A DNA stretch of 64,000 bases, from the NCBI GenBank assembly GCA_963707145.1, contig CAVPOQ010000008.1, forward strand, positions 1-64,000, in the 5' to 3' direction. The DNA is from RPQJ01 sp963707145 (GTDB lineage Bacteria > Pseudomonadota > Gammaproteobacteria > Steroidobacterales > Steroidobacteraceae). The notes beneath the pieces were generated by a model. It was not told where the DNA came from, ran no database searches, and saw only the letters and a list, made by a program, of their open reading frames with translations. The position numbers were made by a program, and so were the translations under genes. Below, piece after piece: positions 18,257-25,753 of the stretch (position 1 is the stretch's first letter; each line of letters begins with the position of its first letter).

Positions 18257-18526
18257 CGCAGTCGGGCCGCGGCAAGTGCGACTATTTTCCCGGCCCTGGT
18301 TCGCGGGTTGAGCGCCAGCCTGGATCGGCCGCACCGCCGGCTGCGCCGAAATGCCGCTTCGTCGCCGTGCGATTCCTGTATCTTTGCGTCGCCGCCTGAC
18401 GTCGTCCTTCGCTCGAGCGCGCCCGCCGCCCTGCCGCTGCCCCGATGCACGCGGTGCCCTGGCCGGCCGCGATACGGACCATCGCAATGTCGCCGGCAGC
18501 ACCCAATGTCCAGGAGTTGATGCCCG

Positions 18527-18796
18527 ATGGCCAAAGAAGAACTGATCGACATGCAGGGAACCGTGAGCAGCGTGCTGCCCGATACCCGCTTCCTGGTGAC
18601 GCTGGAGAACGGCGTGGAAGTGACTGCCTACCTGTCAGGCAAGATGCGCAAGCACCGCATCCGCATCCTGGCCGGCGACAAGGTGACCCTGGAGATGTCG
18701 CCGTACGACCTCACCAAGGGCCGCATCAACTTCCGCCAGAAGGACGAGCGGCCGGCGTCAACGGGCGCGCGACCGACTTTCTTCCGCCGGCGCTGA
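18527..18796 (+). CDS. infA: Translation initiation factor IF-1
   Basis: IF-1 binds the A site of the 30S subunit during initiation. The OB-fold is complete: MAKEELIDMQGTVSSVLPDT, then VTAYLSGKMRKHRIRILAGD and SPYDLTKGRINFR. The usual protein has 72 residues. This one has 89, with a C-terminal extension rich in arginine (DERPASTGARPTFFRRR). Such extended forms occur in several proteobacteria, often as a second infA copy. The start codon is inside the common MAKEE motif. The extension could be a real variant or could arise from a late frameshift; nothing in the sequence decides this. Confidence 0.9.
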   Translation: MAKEELIDMQGTVSSVLPDTRFLVTLENGVEVTAYLSGKMRKHRIRILAGDKVTLEMSPYDLTKGRINFRQKDERPASTGARPTFFRRR

Positions 18797-18969
18797 GCCG
18801 GTTGACCGCGCTGCCGAACCCACGAATCAGCCCGCGGGCCGCGAGACCGACCACGGTCCGGCACGCCCGGGACGCAGACGGACCGCGGCGCAAGCCGACC
18901 GAAACCACCCGCGACGAGATTCGCAGTAACGTCCCTTAGGAACAGTGCCTGCGATCGGGAGGGCCGAGT

Positions 18970-19110
18970 TTGAGTGCCTTGATCATCGGATGCCTGGTTG
19001 CAACCATCGCCTTCGTCGCGCGCCGCCTGGCGACGTCCCGAGCCGAGAACGCTCAATTGCTGACGCACATCGCCGCGCTCAAGCGGCAACTGGCAAGGCG
19101 CGATCGCTGA
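18970..19110 (+). CDS. Small predicted single-pass membrane protein (46 aa)
   Basis: A TTG-started small ORF preceded by GGGAGG at about 7 bp. It reads a hydrophobic helix (SALIIGCLVATIAFVARRL) and then a short charged, coiled-coil-like tail (AENAQLLTHIAALKRQLARR). That layout, one membrane helix then a heptad-like helix, is common in small membrane regulators. I do not recognise the family. Its start codon is non-AUG, so it would be missed by simple ORF calling. It lies 173 bp after infA. Support is the ribosome site plus clear hydrophobic patterning, so confidence is moderate. Confidence 0.45.
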   Translation: MSALIIGCLVATIAFVARRLATSRAENAQLLTHIAALKRQLARRDR

Positions 19111-19379
19111 CGCTCCACGGCGCCGCGCCGCGGCGCCGATCCGGTCCGTGTATAGTGCAGGCCGCTGTTCGGCAGTGACGGGTTGGCAGGTTCCCTGCGC
19201 CGTCTCGAAAACGGGCCCACGAGCCCGCTGACCGGATGTCGGCCGTGTACGCACCCAGTCGTCGTGCGCACGGGCTGTCCCCTCACCCACGCTCATGGCT
19301 TCGCTCGCCGCCTGGCGAGCCGGCGTCGTCAGCCCGCACGCGGGCCGTCGGCGACTTGTCGCCTTCTGGAGAAATCTGC

Positions 19380-19475
19380 TTGTACTCGATTCTCGTCGGT
19401 TTTGGTGTCGTCACCCTGTTCGCAACGGGACTGCTGTTCGTGGTGAACGTGCTGGAGGACTTCCGCGATGCTTGA
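19380..19475 (+). CDS. Very small predicted membrane protein (31 aa)
   Basis: A TTG codon at 19380 preceded by TGGAGA at a proper distance opens a 31-residue frame: one long hydrophobic helix (ILVGFGVVTLFATGLLFVVN) and the acidic tail VLEDFRDA. It may instead be the C-terminus of the 79-residue ATG ORF that begins at 19236, but the first 48 residues of that ORF are arginine/proline-rich and look non-coding. No family is recognised. The 303-bp stretch from 19476 to 19778 contains only an 81-residue ORF of doubtful reality. Confidence 0.4.
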   Translation: MYSILVGFGVVTLFATGLLFVVNVLEDFRDA

Positions 19476-19778
19476 CTGGATGCTGGTTGCCAGCCGCTGC
19501 GTGGCATTCGATCGGTCGGCCCGCGATCGCTCGATTGCAGCCGGGAATCCGGCCCGGTCGGGGCGGCCTGCCCCGGAGCCGGCTCGGGCTCCCGCATCGG
19601 AGGGCGCGATGTTCCATCGAGTGCACGTGTCCCGACCCGTGGACTGGAACACGGGCTGGCACCGGTCCGTGCGGGACTTCGCGCGCGGGCGGTGGTCGCC
19701 CCGGGCAGGCTGAACCCGGGCTGGGCGTGGCTGGGCATGGCTGGCGCCGGCCGGCGCGCGAATGAACGCCGCGGTGCG

Positions 19779-20531
19779 TCACGCCGTGAACAGCAGTTTC
19801 AGCCCGGCGACGACCAGCACGGCCGACAGTGCCCCGAGCAGGGTGCGCGGCGGCAGGCGCGTGAGCCCGAACAGGGTCCCGAGCCATCCCCCCGCGAGCA
19901 CCGCAGCGACCAGCCACGGCAGGTAGGGCGGCAGCGTTCCGGACGCCCACTGCACGCCCGCGAGACCCGCCAGCGAGTTTGCCCAGATGAACGGTGCCGC
20001 GAGCCCTGCAGCGCCACGTGGCCCCGCCCAGCCGGCGAACAGCAGCAGGGGACTGAGGAAGATTCCGCCACCCGTGCCCGTGAGGCCAGAGAGCAATCCG
20101 ATCACGCCGCCGGCGCCCACGGCTGCTGCCGGCGGCACCATCGCCGCCCGCTCGGCAAGCGCGCCACCGCCACCGCGGGCTCGCCAGACCAGCACCGCGG
20201 CGGAACCGAGCAGCACGATCCCGACGAGCGCGCGGTATCCGGAGACCGGCAACTGCATGCGTCCGCCGACGTACGCACAGGGCACGGATGCGAGGACGAA
20301 GGGCCACAGCGCCGACCAGCGGGTCCATCCGGCACGCCAGAAGCGATACGTGGCCAGCGTCGCCACGATCAGGTTGAGCGCCAGCGCCGTCGGCCGCATG
20401 GTGGCGGGCGCCACGCCGAGCAGCGCCATGATGGCGAGGTAGCCCGACGCGCCCGCGTGACCGACGCTGCTGTAGAGCGCCGCGATGCAGAAGAAGGCTG
20501 CGACGAGGACGATGAGTTCCTGCGGCGACAT
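19779..20531 (-). CDS. TauE/SafE-family membrane transporter
   Basis: TauE/SafE proteins are seven- or eight-helix inner-membrane permeases often linked to export of sulfite, sulfoacetate or related organosulfur anions. The 250-residue product from the ATG at 20531 (MSPQELIVLVAAFFCIAALY) has the first family block SSVGHAGASGYLAIMALLGV and the second GVIGLLSGLTGTGGGIFLSP, the two glycine-rich repeats of the fold. It is divergent from the XRE regulator across a 174-bp region with a palindromic promoter. That regulator could control both genes. Specific substrate unknown. Confidence 0.85.
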   Translation of the reverse strand: MSPQELIVLVAAFFCIAALYSSVGHAGASGYLAIMALLGVAPATMRPTALALNLIVATLATYRFWRAGWTRWSALWPFVLASVPCAYVGGRMQLPVSGYRALVGIVLLGSAAVLVWRARGGGGALAERAAMVPPAAAVGAGGVIGLLSGLTGTGGGIFLSPLLLFAGWAGPRGAAGLAAPFIWANSLAGLAGVQWASGTLPPYLPWLVAAVLAGGWLGTLFGLTRLPPRTLLGALSAVLVVAGLKLLFTA

Positions 20532-20632
20532 GCAGCCGATTATCGCAGACCGTGATCGTCGACCGACGGGGCGGGCGGGATCGGCGTGCAGCCGGGATCC
20601 GCCGGCCGGCACCCTCGTCCCTTCCTGCGCCA

Positions 20633-20661
20633 TTGACGTAGGTACGTCACTGGCGTACTTT
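20633..20661 (+). promoter_or_regulatory. Promoter with palindromic operator upstream of the XRE gene
   Basis: A -35 box TTGACG (20633-20638) and -10 box TACTTT (20656-20661) are separated by 17 bp. A perfect inverted repeat, TGACGTA-GG-TACGTCA (20634-20649), overlaps the -35 box. The arrangement is what an autorepressing XRE protein would use and could also affect the divergent tauE-like gene. Confidence 0.65.
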
Positions 20662-20704
20662 CGGCCGGCCTCGCTGGCACCCTTCGGACGGCTGGCCCAC
20701 GTCG

Positions 20705-21016
20705 ATGGATCCGGACACCTTCGAGAAGCTGCTGGAGATCTCACGGTCGCTGCGGCGGCGGCGGCGCGAACGCCTGGCGAGGCTCGGCCGGCGCAGCCCG
20801 CGCGGCGTCTCTGGTCGCGACCCTGGGGTGGACGTCCGCGGGATCCGTGCCGTCACCGGATTGAGCCAGGCCAAGTTCGCCGAACTGCTCTCCATCGAGG
20901 TTTCGACGCTGCGCAACTGGGAGCAGGGCCGGCGCGATCCCACCGGTCCCGCCCGCGCCCTGCTGCGGGCGATCCGCAACAACCCGATCGAAGTCATCAG
21001 GGCACTGAGCGACTGA
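20705..21016 (+). CDS. XRE-family helix-turn-helix protein (NadS/HigA-like)
   Basis: A 103-residue protein with an arginine-rich middle and a C-terminal HTH. The block VRGIRAVTGLSQAKFAELLS followed by TLRNWEQGRRDPTGPARALL is typical of NadS/HigA2-type antitoxins. In toxin-antitoxin loci of this class a RelE-like toxin gene precedes the antitoxin, but none is present here. It is therefore an orphan regulator or the survivor of a lost pair. A palindrome overlaps its promoter. It is followed after 10 bp by an alpha/beta hydrolase gene on the same strand, with which it may be co-transcribed. Confidence 0.8.
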   Translation: MDPDTFEKLLEISRSLRRRRRERLARLGRRSPRGVSGRDPGVDVRGIRAVTGLSQAKFAELLSIEVSTLRNWEQGRRDPTGPARALLRAIRNNPIEVIRALSD

Positions 21017-21026
21017 CGCACGAGGA

Positions 21027-22220
21027 ATGAACATGGCTGCACCCACGCGCAACCAGCTGTCGGACCTGCGCGGCGCCGCCCGCATGGCCTTCGACGCCGC
21101 CGCGGGCGTTGCCGGGATCGTCGAGAGGATGCACCGGACGATCCAGATGATGCCCGCCCCGCTCGGCCGCGTGGAACCGGGCGCGACGCGGGGGATCACC
21201 GGCCTCGTGTACCGCAGCGTCCGCGGCAGCGTGACGCTCATCGGCCGGGGCATCGACCTCGGGCTCGCGCCGGTCGTGGCGCTGCTGCCCGAGGGCGAAG
21301 CCACGCCGGCACGCGACGCATTCGTGTCGGCGGTGAACGGTGTGTACGGAGACTACCTGGTGCGCACGGGCAATCCGCTCGCGATCGGGATGAGCCTGCG
21401 CTACCGCGACCGGCCTCTCGACCTCGCGAACCTCGCGGACGCCTCCGACGACCAGGCAGGCGCGGCGCCGGGCGGCAGGATCCTCGTGCTGGCGCACGGG
21501 CTCTGCCTGAACGACCGCCACTGGCAACGCGACGGTCACGATCACGGCGCGGCGCTCGCCGACGAGCTCGGATACACGCCGCTCTACCTGCGCTACAACA
21601 GCGGTCGACACATCGCGGACAACGGGCGCGCGTTCGCGGAACTGCTCGAGACCGTGGTGGCGAACTGGCCGCGACCCGTCGAGGAACTGGTGATCCTCGG
21701 GCACAGCATGGGCGGGCTCGTCGCCCGCAGCGCCTGCCATCACGGGCAGCAGGCCGGGCACGCCTGGCTCGCGCACCTGCGCAAGCTGGTGTTCCTCGGC
21801 ACGCCGCACCACGGCTCGCCGCTCGAGCGCGGCGGCCACGGGCTCGACTTCGTGCTGGAGGCGAGTCCGTACTCGGCCCCGTTCACCCGCATCGGCCGGA
21901 CGCGCAGCGCAGGCATCACCGACCTGCGCCACGGCAGCGTCACCACGGGCGCGCACAGGACCGTGCCGCTGCCGGCAGGCGTGAAGTGCTATGCGGCGGC
22001 CGCGACGCTGGGCGCCCGGCGCAGCCTGCTGAGCGAGCGGCTGATCGGCGACGGTCTCGTGCCGCTCGACAGCGCGCTCGGAAAGCACGCCGATCCCGCG
22101 CGCACGCTGGCGATTCCCCGGACGCACCAGTGGGTCGGCCACGGCATGGGCCACCTCGAACTGCTCAGTCGCGCCGACGTCTATTCGCAGCTGCACGAAT
22201 GGCTGCGCGGCGCCGACTGA
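21027..22220 (+). CDS. Alpha/beta-hydrolase, lipase/PGAP1-like
   Basis: The 397-residue protein has an N-terminal helical part of about 140 residues and then an alpha/beta-hydrolase fold. The oxyanion-side block VLAHGLCLNDRHW, the nucleophile elbow GHSMGGLVAR (Ser227) and LVFLGTPHHGSPLER are all typical of lipase and PGAP1-type esterases. The catalytic histidine is probably in the TLAIPRTHQWVGHGMGHLEL region. No signal peptide is seen. The start could also be the second ATG at 21033. The gene lies immediately downstream of an XRE regulator. Substrate is unknown, with long-chain esters or polyhydroxyalkanoate-like substrates as possibilities. Confidence 0.8.
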   Translation: MNMAAPTRNQLSDLRGAARMAFDAAAGVAGIVERMHRTIQMMPAPLGRVEPGATRGITGLVYRSVRGSVTLIGRGIDLGLAPVVALLPEGEATPARDAFVSAVNGVYGDYLVRTGNPLAIGMSLRYRDRPLDLANLADASDDQAGAAPGGRILVLAHGLCLNDRHWQRDGHDHGAALADELGYTPLYLRYNSGRHIADNGRAFAELLETVVANWPRPVEELVILGHSMGGLVARSACHHGQQAGHAWLAHLRKLVFLGTPHHGSPLERGGHGLDFVLEASPYSAPFTRIGRTRSAGITDLRHGSVTTGAHRTVPLPAGVKCYAAAATLGARRSLLSERLIGDGLVPLDSALGKHADPARTLAIPRTHQWVGHGMGHLELLSRADVYSQLHEWLRGAD

Positions 22221-22293
22221 ACCGGGCAGGACGCCGATTCGCGGGTCCTGCCGGTAGAATCGCGCACTCCTCGAGAACAGAGCGCCTGCCGAC

Positions 22294-22809
22294 ATGGACA
22301 AAGTGATCGATACGGGCCGGCTGATCCTGAGGAGGTTCACGCTGGACGACCTGGAGGCGTTCTTTGCGCTCGGTTCCAGGCCCGAGATCATCCGCTATGC
22401 CCAGAGCACGCCACTCGCCTCGATCGAGGAGGCTCGAGAGTTCATGGCGGCCGCACCGTTGCGCGACTACGCCACCTATGGCTACGGACGGTTCGCGTGC
22501 GTGTGGAAGGAAACCGGCGCGGTGATCGGCTTCAGCGGGGTGAAGTACGTCCCCGAGATCGGCGACACCGAGCTCGGCTATCGGTTCCTGCCCGAGTTCT
22601 GGGGGAAGGGCCTCGCGACCGAGGCGGGCCGTGCGTCGATCGATTTCGCGCGTTCCGACCTCGGCCTGACGCGCCTCGTGGCGCTGGTGCACCCCGACAA
22701 CGTCGCCTCCGCGGGCGTGCTCGCGAAGCTCCGGTTCACGATCGAGAGACAGCTCCGATTCTCGGGCCTCAAGGACGTCGACGTGAACCTGTTCGCCAGG
22801 GAGATCTGA
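22294..22809 (+). CDS. GNAT-family N-acetyltransferase (RimJ/RimL-like)
   Basis: A 171-residue single-domain GNAT. It begins with the RimJ/RimL-type opening TGRLILRRFTLDDLEAFFAL. It then shows the acetyl-CoA-binding region GYRFLPEFWGKGLATEAGRA, in which the Q/RxxGxG/A loop is represented by FWGKGLA, and LVALVHPDNVASAGVLAKL. Members acetylate ribosomal protein N-termini or amino groups of small molecules. The target here cannot be assigned. The start ATG at 22294 is followed by a normal N-terminus, and the gene converges on the RNA methyltransferase gene. Confidence 0.85.
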   Translation: MDKVIDTGRLILRRFTLDDLEAFFALGSRPEIIRYAQSTPLASIEEAREFMAAAPLRDYATYGYGRFACVWKETGAVIGFSGVKYVPEIGDTELGYRFLPEFWGKGLATEAGRASIDFARSDLGLTRLVALVHPDNVASAGVLAKLRFTIERQLRFSGLKDVDVNLFAREI

Positions 22810-22827
22810 GCAGCCGCCGGGCGGCCG

Positions 22828-23982
22828 TCACCCACGATCGAAGCAGGCGACGGTCTCCACGTGTTCCGTGAACGGCATGAGATCGAAGGCGGTGAAGCCA
22901 ACCAGGCGCAACCGGCCACGCGCCGTCAGACGCGCCGTGTCTGCCAGGAACGACTCGAGCCCACAGCTGACGTAGATGAATCGCCCTGGAGGGTGCTCTT
23001 CCAGCTGCTCGAGCAGTTCGCGATCGAGTCCCCGGCGCGGTGGATCTGCGATCACGACGTCCGCACCGGACGCGGCCTCCACAGCCAGACCCGCGCGGCC
23101 TGGCACCACCTCGACCCTGGCGCGGCTCGCCGGGTCCAGCCCGGCAAGGCCGAGCGACAGGCCGTGCAGCGAATGGGGGCTGACCTCGTTCATGCGGATC
23201 TCGCGGACGCCGGGCAGCAGCGACAGGCCGATGGCGCCCACGCCCGCGTAGAACTCGGCCACCCGCGCGCCGTCCGGGACCAGGGCGCGCACGTGCTCCA
23301 CGATGCGCTCCGCGACGTCGAGGTTGCTCTGGCCGAAGGCGCCCGGCGGGTAGTGAACCGCCGGCCCGCCGAAGCGCTCGATCACGCTGACCGGCCCGCA
23401 CCGGTTGTGAAACCCAGCGCCCAGGATGGTGTTGGACCGCTCGCAATGGGCGTTGAACCACAGGCTGTGCAGATCGCCCCCGAGCCGCTCGCGGATCAGA
23501 TCAAGGCACGCTGCCAGCGGCTCGACCGTCGGGCTGTTGGCGACGAGCACGACCTGCGCGGTCTGCGAACTGCGTTCCACCACCACCTGCAGATAGCGGG
23601 CGAGGCCGAGGTGAGCGGTTTCCGAGTAAGGCGTCACGTCCGCATCGACGAGAGCCCGCCGCACGACCTCGGCGACGCGGTTGATCAGCGGATGCTGGAC
23701 GCTGCAGTTCGGGATGTGCACCACTCGATGGGTTCCGAGCTGGAACATCCCGAGCCTGGGCGCGCCCTGCCGGCCGCGGATGGCAAGTCGCGCGCGGAGC
23801 CGGAACCCGTTCGTCCTGCCCGAGACCGCCGGGACGCCAGGCAGTCCGTGGAGGCGCGCCAGCTGCTCGAGCGCCGCACGCGCAGCCGGCGCGATGCCAG
23901 GCTCGCCGAACCGCGGGCAGCCCGGGCAGGGCGGACGGTGCGGGCACGATCCCTGCCCTGCTGCGCTGGTCAGCAACGCCAT
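22828..23982 (-). CDS. TrmA/RlmC/RlmD-family 23S rRNA or tRNA uracil-5 methyltransferase
   Basis: A class I SAM-dependent methyltransferase of about 384 residues from the ATG at 23982. It carries the iron-sulfur cysteine set of the RumA group: C13, C19 and C22 (SCPHRPPCPGC) plus a later cysteine in PNCSVQHP. The SAM domain shows EFYAGVGAIGLSLL and IADPPRRGLD. The nucleophile is in FIYVSCGLESFLAD and the terminal motif is DLMPFTEHVETVACF. The N-terminal TRAM domain is missing, as in RlmC-like members. Target uridine is not predictable. The longer upstream frame is an artefact overlapping the next gene. Confidence 0.85.
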   Translation of the reverse strand: MALLTSAAGQGSCPHRPPCPGCPRFGEPGIAPAARAALEQLARLHGLPGVPAVSGRTNGFRLRARLAIRGRQGAPRLGMFQLGTHRVVHIPNCSVQHPLINRVAEVVRRALVDADVTPYSETAHLGLARYLQVVVERSSQTAQVVLVANSPTVEPLAACLDLIRERLGGDLHSLWFNAHCERSNTILGAGFHNRCGPVSVIERFGGPAVHYPPGAFGQSNLDVAERIVEHVRALVPDGARVAEFYAGVGAIGLSLLPGVREIRMNEVSPHSLHGLSLGLAGLDPASRARVEVVPGRAGLAVEAASGADVVIADPPRRGLDRELLEQLEEHPPGRFIYVSCGLESFLADTARLTARGRLRLVGFTAFDLMPFTEHVETVACFDRG

Positions 23983-24005
23983 CGACCTTTCGCGCAGGGG
24001 TTCGC

Positions 24006-24386
24006 TTAGCCGCCGCGCGACGCGGCGACGGCGGCCCCGGCTCCGACCACGAGACACACGAGCGCGACCCAGTCCGCAGTGACGACGCGGGCGATGCCGG
24101 CGTTGTAGCCACCGGTCGAGTACGCAAGGGCGAGGAAGGACGCGACGCTCGCGAATCCGGCCGCGAATGCGAGCGGCTGGAGCGATGGGCGAAACGCCGC
24201 GTAAACGAGGAACAGGCCGAACAGGCCGAACAGGACCGCTCGATGACGCATGAGGATGGCGATGTTCGCTTCGTCGAGATTCATCCCGTAGAGACTGGCG
24301 AGCCGCTCGCCCCCCAGCACACCGGAGAGCGGCAGCAGATGAATGATGCCGACGACGATCAACATGGCCGACACAAGCTTCTGCAC
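24006..24386 (-). CDS. Conserved hypothetical four-helix membrane protein
   Basis: A 126-residue hydrophobic protein with about four helices: SAMLIVVGIIHLLPLSGVLG, AVLFGLFGLFLVYAAF, LAFAAGFASVASFLALAY and WVALVCLVVGAGAAVAAS. Proteins of this type are sometimes labelled phosphopantetheine adenylyltransferase by database error, but no nucleotidyltransferase motif is present. It lies 23 bp upstream of the RNA methyltransferase start on the same strand and may be co-transcribed. Function unknown. Confidence 0.7.
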   Translation of the reverse strand: MQKLVSAMLIVVGIIHLLPLSGVLGGERLASLYGMNLDEANIAILMRHRAVLFGLFGLFLVYAAFRPSLQPLAFAAGFASVASFLALAYSTGGYNAGIARVVTADWVALVCLVVGAGAAVAASRGG

Positions 24387-24484
24387 CTGCGACTCCTTCT
24401 GATTCCTGACTGATTCCTGAACCCGCGCCCGTCGACCGCATCGCTCGACATCGACCGGACTTCGCCCCGGAGTCTAGCCGTCGC

Positions 24485-24512
24485 CGGGTGAACGGCGCAC
24501 CCCGTTCACCCG
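24485..24512. promoter_or_regulatory. Perfect 11-bp inverted repeat
   Basis: CGGGTGAACGG and CCGTTCACCCG are separated by 6 bp. The dyad lies between the membrane-protein gene and the divergent DUF4239 gene. No T-run follows on either strand, so an operator or structured RNA is more likely than a terminator. The rest of the 24387-24742 gap shows nothing I recognise. Confidence 0.4.
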
Positions 24513-24742
24513 CGACGCTGGAAGCTCGCCGAAATCGTCGCTGCAGCGCTGCGTTCTACGTGGCCCCGCGTCCGGGATCGCGGCCCGTCACTTGTCCGAT
24601 CGGGCCGGTTGCGCGAGCATCCCGGACATGGGAACGAAACGACACCATCGCGGGGCAGGCTGCGTGACCACGACGGTCGCGGCGAGACGGTTCGTGCGGA
24701 CCGCGCCGTCGTCGGCCCGACGGTTGCCGGGTGGCCGGTAGC

Positions 24743-25543
24743 ATGCTGGACACCATCTTCGACCTGCCGGCAGCGATCAGCGGCCCGGCGATCATCCTGT
24801 CGCTCTGCACGTTCGCCCTCCTCGGACTGGTCGCGGTCCGCCGGAGGATCCTGCCACGCCTGCGGGTTCGCGCCGAGGATTCCGAGTTCAGCGGAACCAT
24901 GGTGCAGAGCGTGATGGTGTTCTACGGCCTGGCCGTGGCCTTGATCGCGGTGGGCGTCTTCGAGACCTACTCCGACGTGTCGAGGACCGTCTCCGAGGAG
25001 GCGTCCGAGCTCGGCGCGCTCTACCGGGACGTGAGCAGCTATCCCGAACCGATTCGTCCGCTCCTGCAGCAGGAGCTTCGCGACTACGTCCAGTACGTGA
25101 TTCACACGGCCTGGCCGGCGCAACGGCGGGGGGAGGTGGCGCGAGGCGGCATCGAGATGCTGGACCGCTTCCAGTCCACCCTGACCGGGTTCGAGCCGGT
25201 GACCGAAGGCCAGAAGCTCCTGCACGGAGAAGCGCTCCGCGCATACAACGAGCTGCTCGAGGCTCGCAATCTGCGGCTCGACGCAGCGGTGAATACCGGC
25301 CTGCCGGTCGTGTTGTGGATCGTGGTCCTGGCCGGCGCGGTCATCGGCCTGAGCGCTGCATTCCTGTTCAGAGTCGAGGACGCGCGCCTGCACGCAATGC
25401 TGGTGACGCTGCTGGCCACCTTCATGGGGCTGGTCATCTTCATGGTCGTCGTCTTCGACCGTCCCTTCCGCGGCGAACTCGGACTGACTCCGGAACCGTA
25501 TCAGCTGATCTACGACACGGTGATGCAGCCCGGGAGCGGCTGA
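24743..25543 (+). CDS. DUF4239 (bestrophin-like) membrane protein
   Basis: A 266-residue inner-membrane protein. The pattern is the DUF4239 one: an N-terminal helix, a second helix SVMVFYGLAVALIAVGVFET, a long helical domain (SEEASELGALYRDVSSYPE ... LLHGEALRAYNELLEARNLR), and two C-terminal helices VVLWIVVLAGAVIGLSAAFL and LLATFMGLVIFMVVVFDRPF. The FDRPF(R)GE motif is characteristic. Members are predicted channel-like proteins without an established role. The ATG at 24743 is chosen over an earlier GTG at 24731. It stands alone, upstream of katG by about 210 bp. Confidence 0.8.
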   Translation: MLDTIFDLPAAISGPAIILSLCTFALLGLVAVRRRILPRLRVRAEDSEFSGTMVQSVMVFYGLAVALIAVGVFETYSDVSRTVSEEASELGALYRDVSSYPEPIRPLLQQELRDYVQYVIHTAWPAQRRGEVARGGIEMLDRFQSTLTGFEPVTEGQKLLHGEALRAYNELLEARNLRLDAAVNTGLPVVLWIVVLAGAVIGLSAAFLFRVEDARLHAMLVTLLATFMGLVIFMVVVFDRPFRGELGLTPEPYQLIYDTVMQPGSG

Positions 25544-25686
25544 AGGAATTCGAATCGACGTGAATCACCACACTCCATGACGCAGTTCGACCACCGTCGG
25601 ACGGCTGCGTTCTTGCGAGTGATCGGCACGTGAAGCCCGGATGCCCTCCAAGTGAGCCGGCCTATGCCCCCGATCGATGCAACGCA

Positions 25687-25716
25687 TTGGATCGCAGGCC
25701 GACACGGGACTACATT
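25687..25716 (+). promoter_or_regulatory. Candidate katG promoter
   Basis: TTGGAT (25687-25692) and TACATT (25711-25716) are spaced 18 bp apart, 38 bp upstream of the katG start. An AAGGAG ribosome site lies just ahead of the ATG. I do not see a clear OxyR half-site pattern. Confidence 0.45.
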
Positions 25717-25753
25717 CGAATGACGCAGCAACTGAAGATGCAAGGAGCAAGCC

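Noticed and set aside
19468..19713. 81-residue ORF overlapping the 31-residue membrane ORF
   Set aside because: The translation is Arg/Pro/Ala-rich with no hydrophobic or family pattern; the ATGCTTGA overlap alone is weak evidence.
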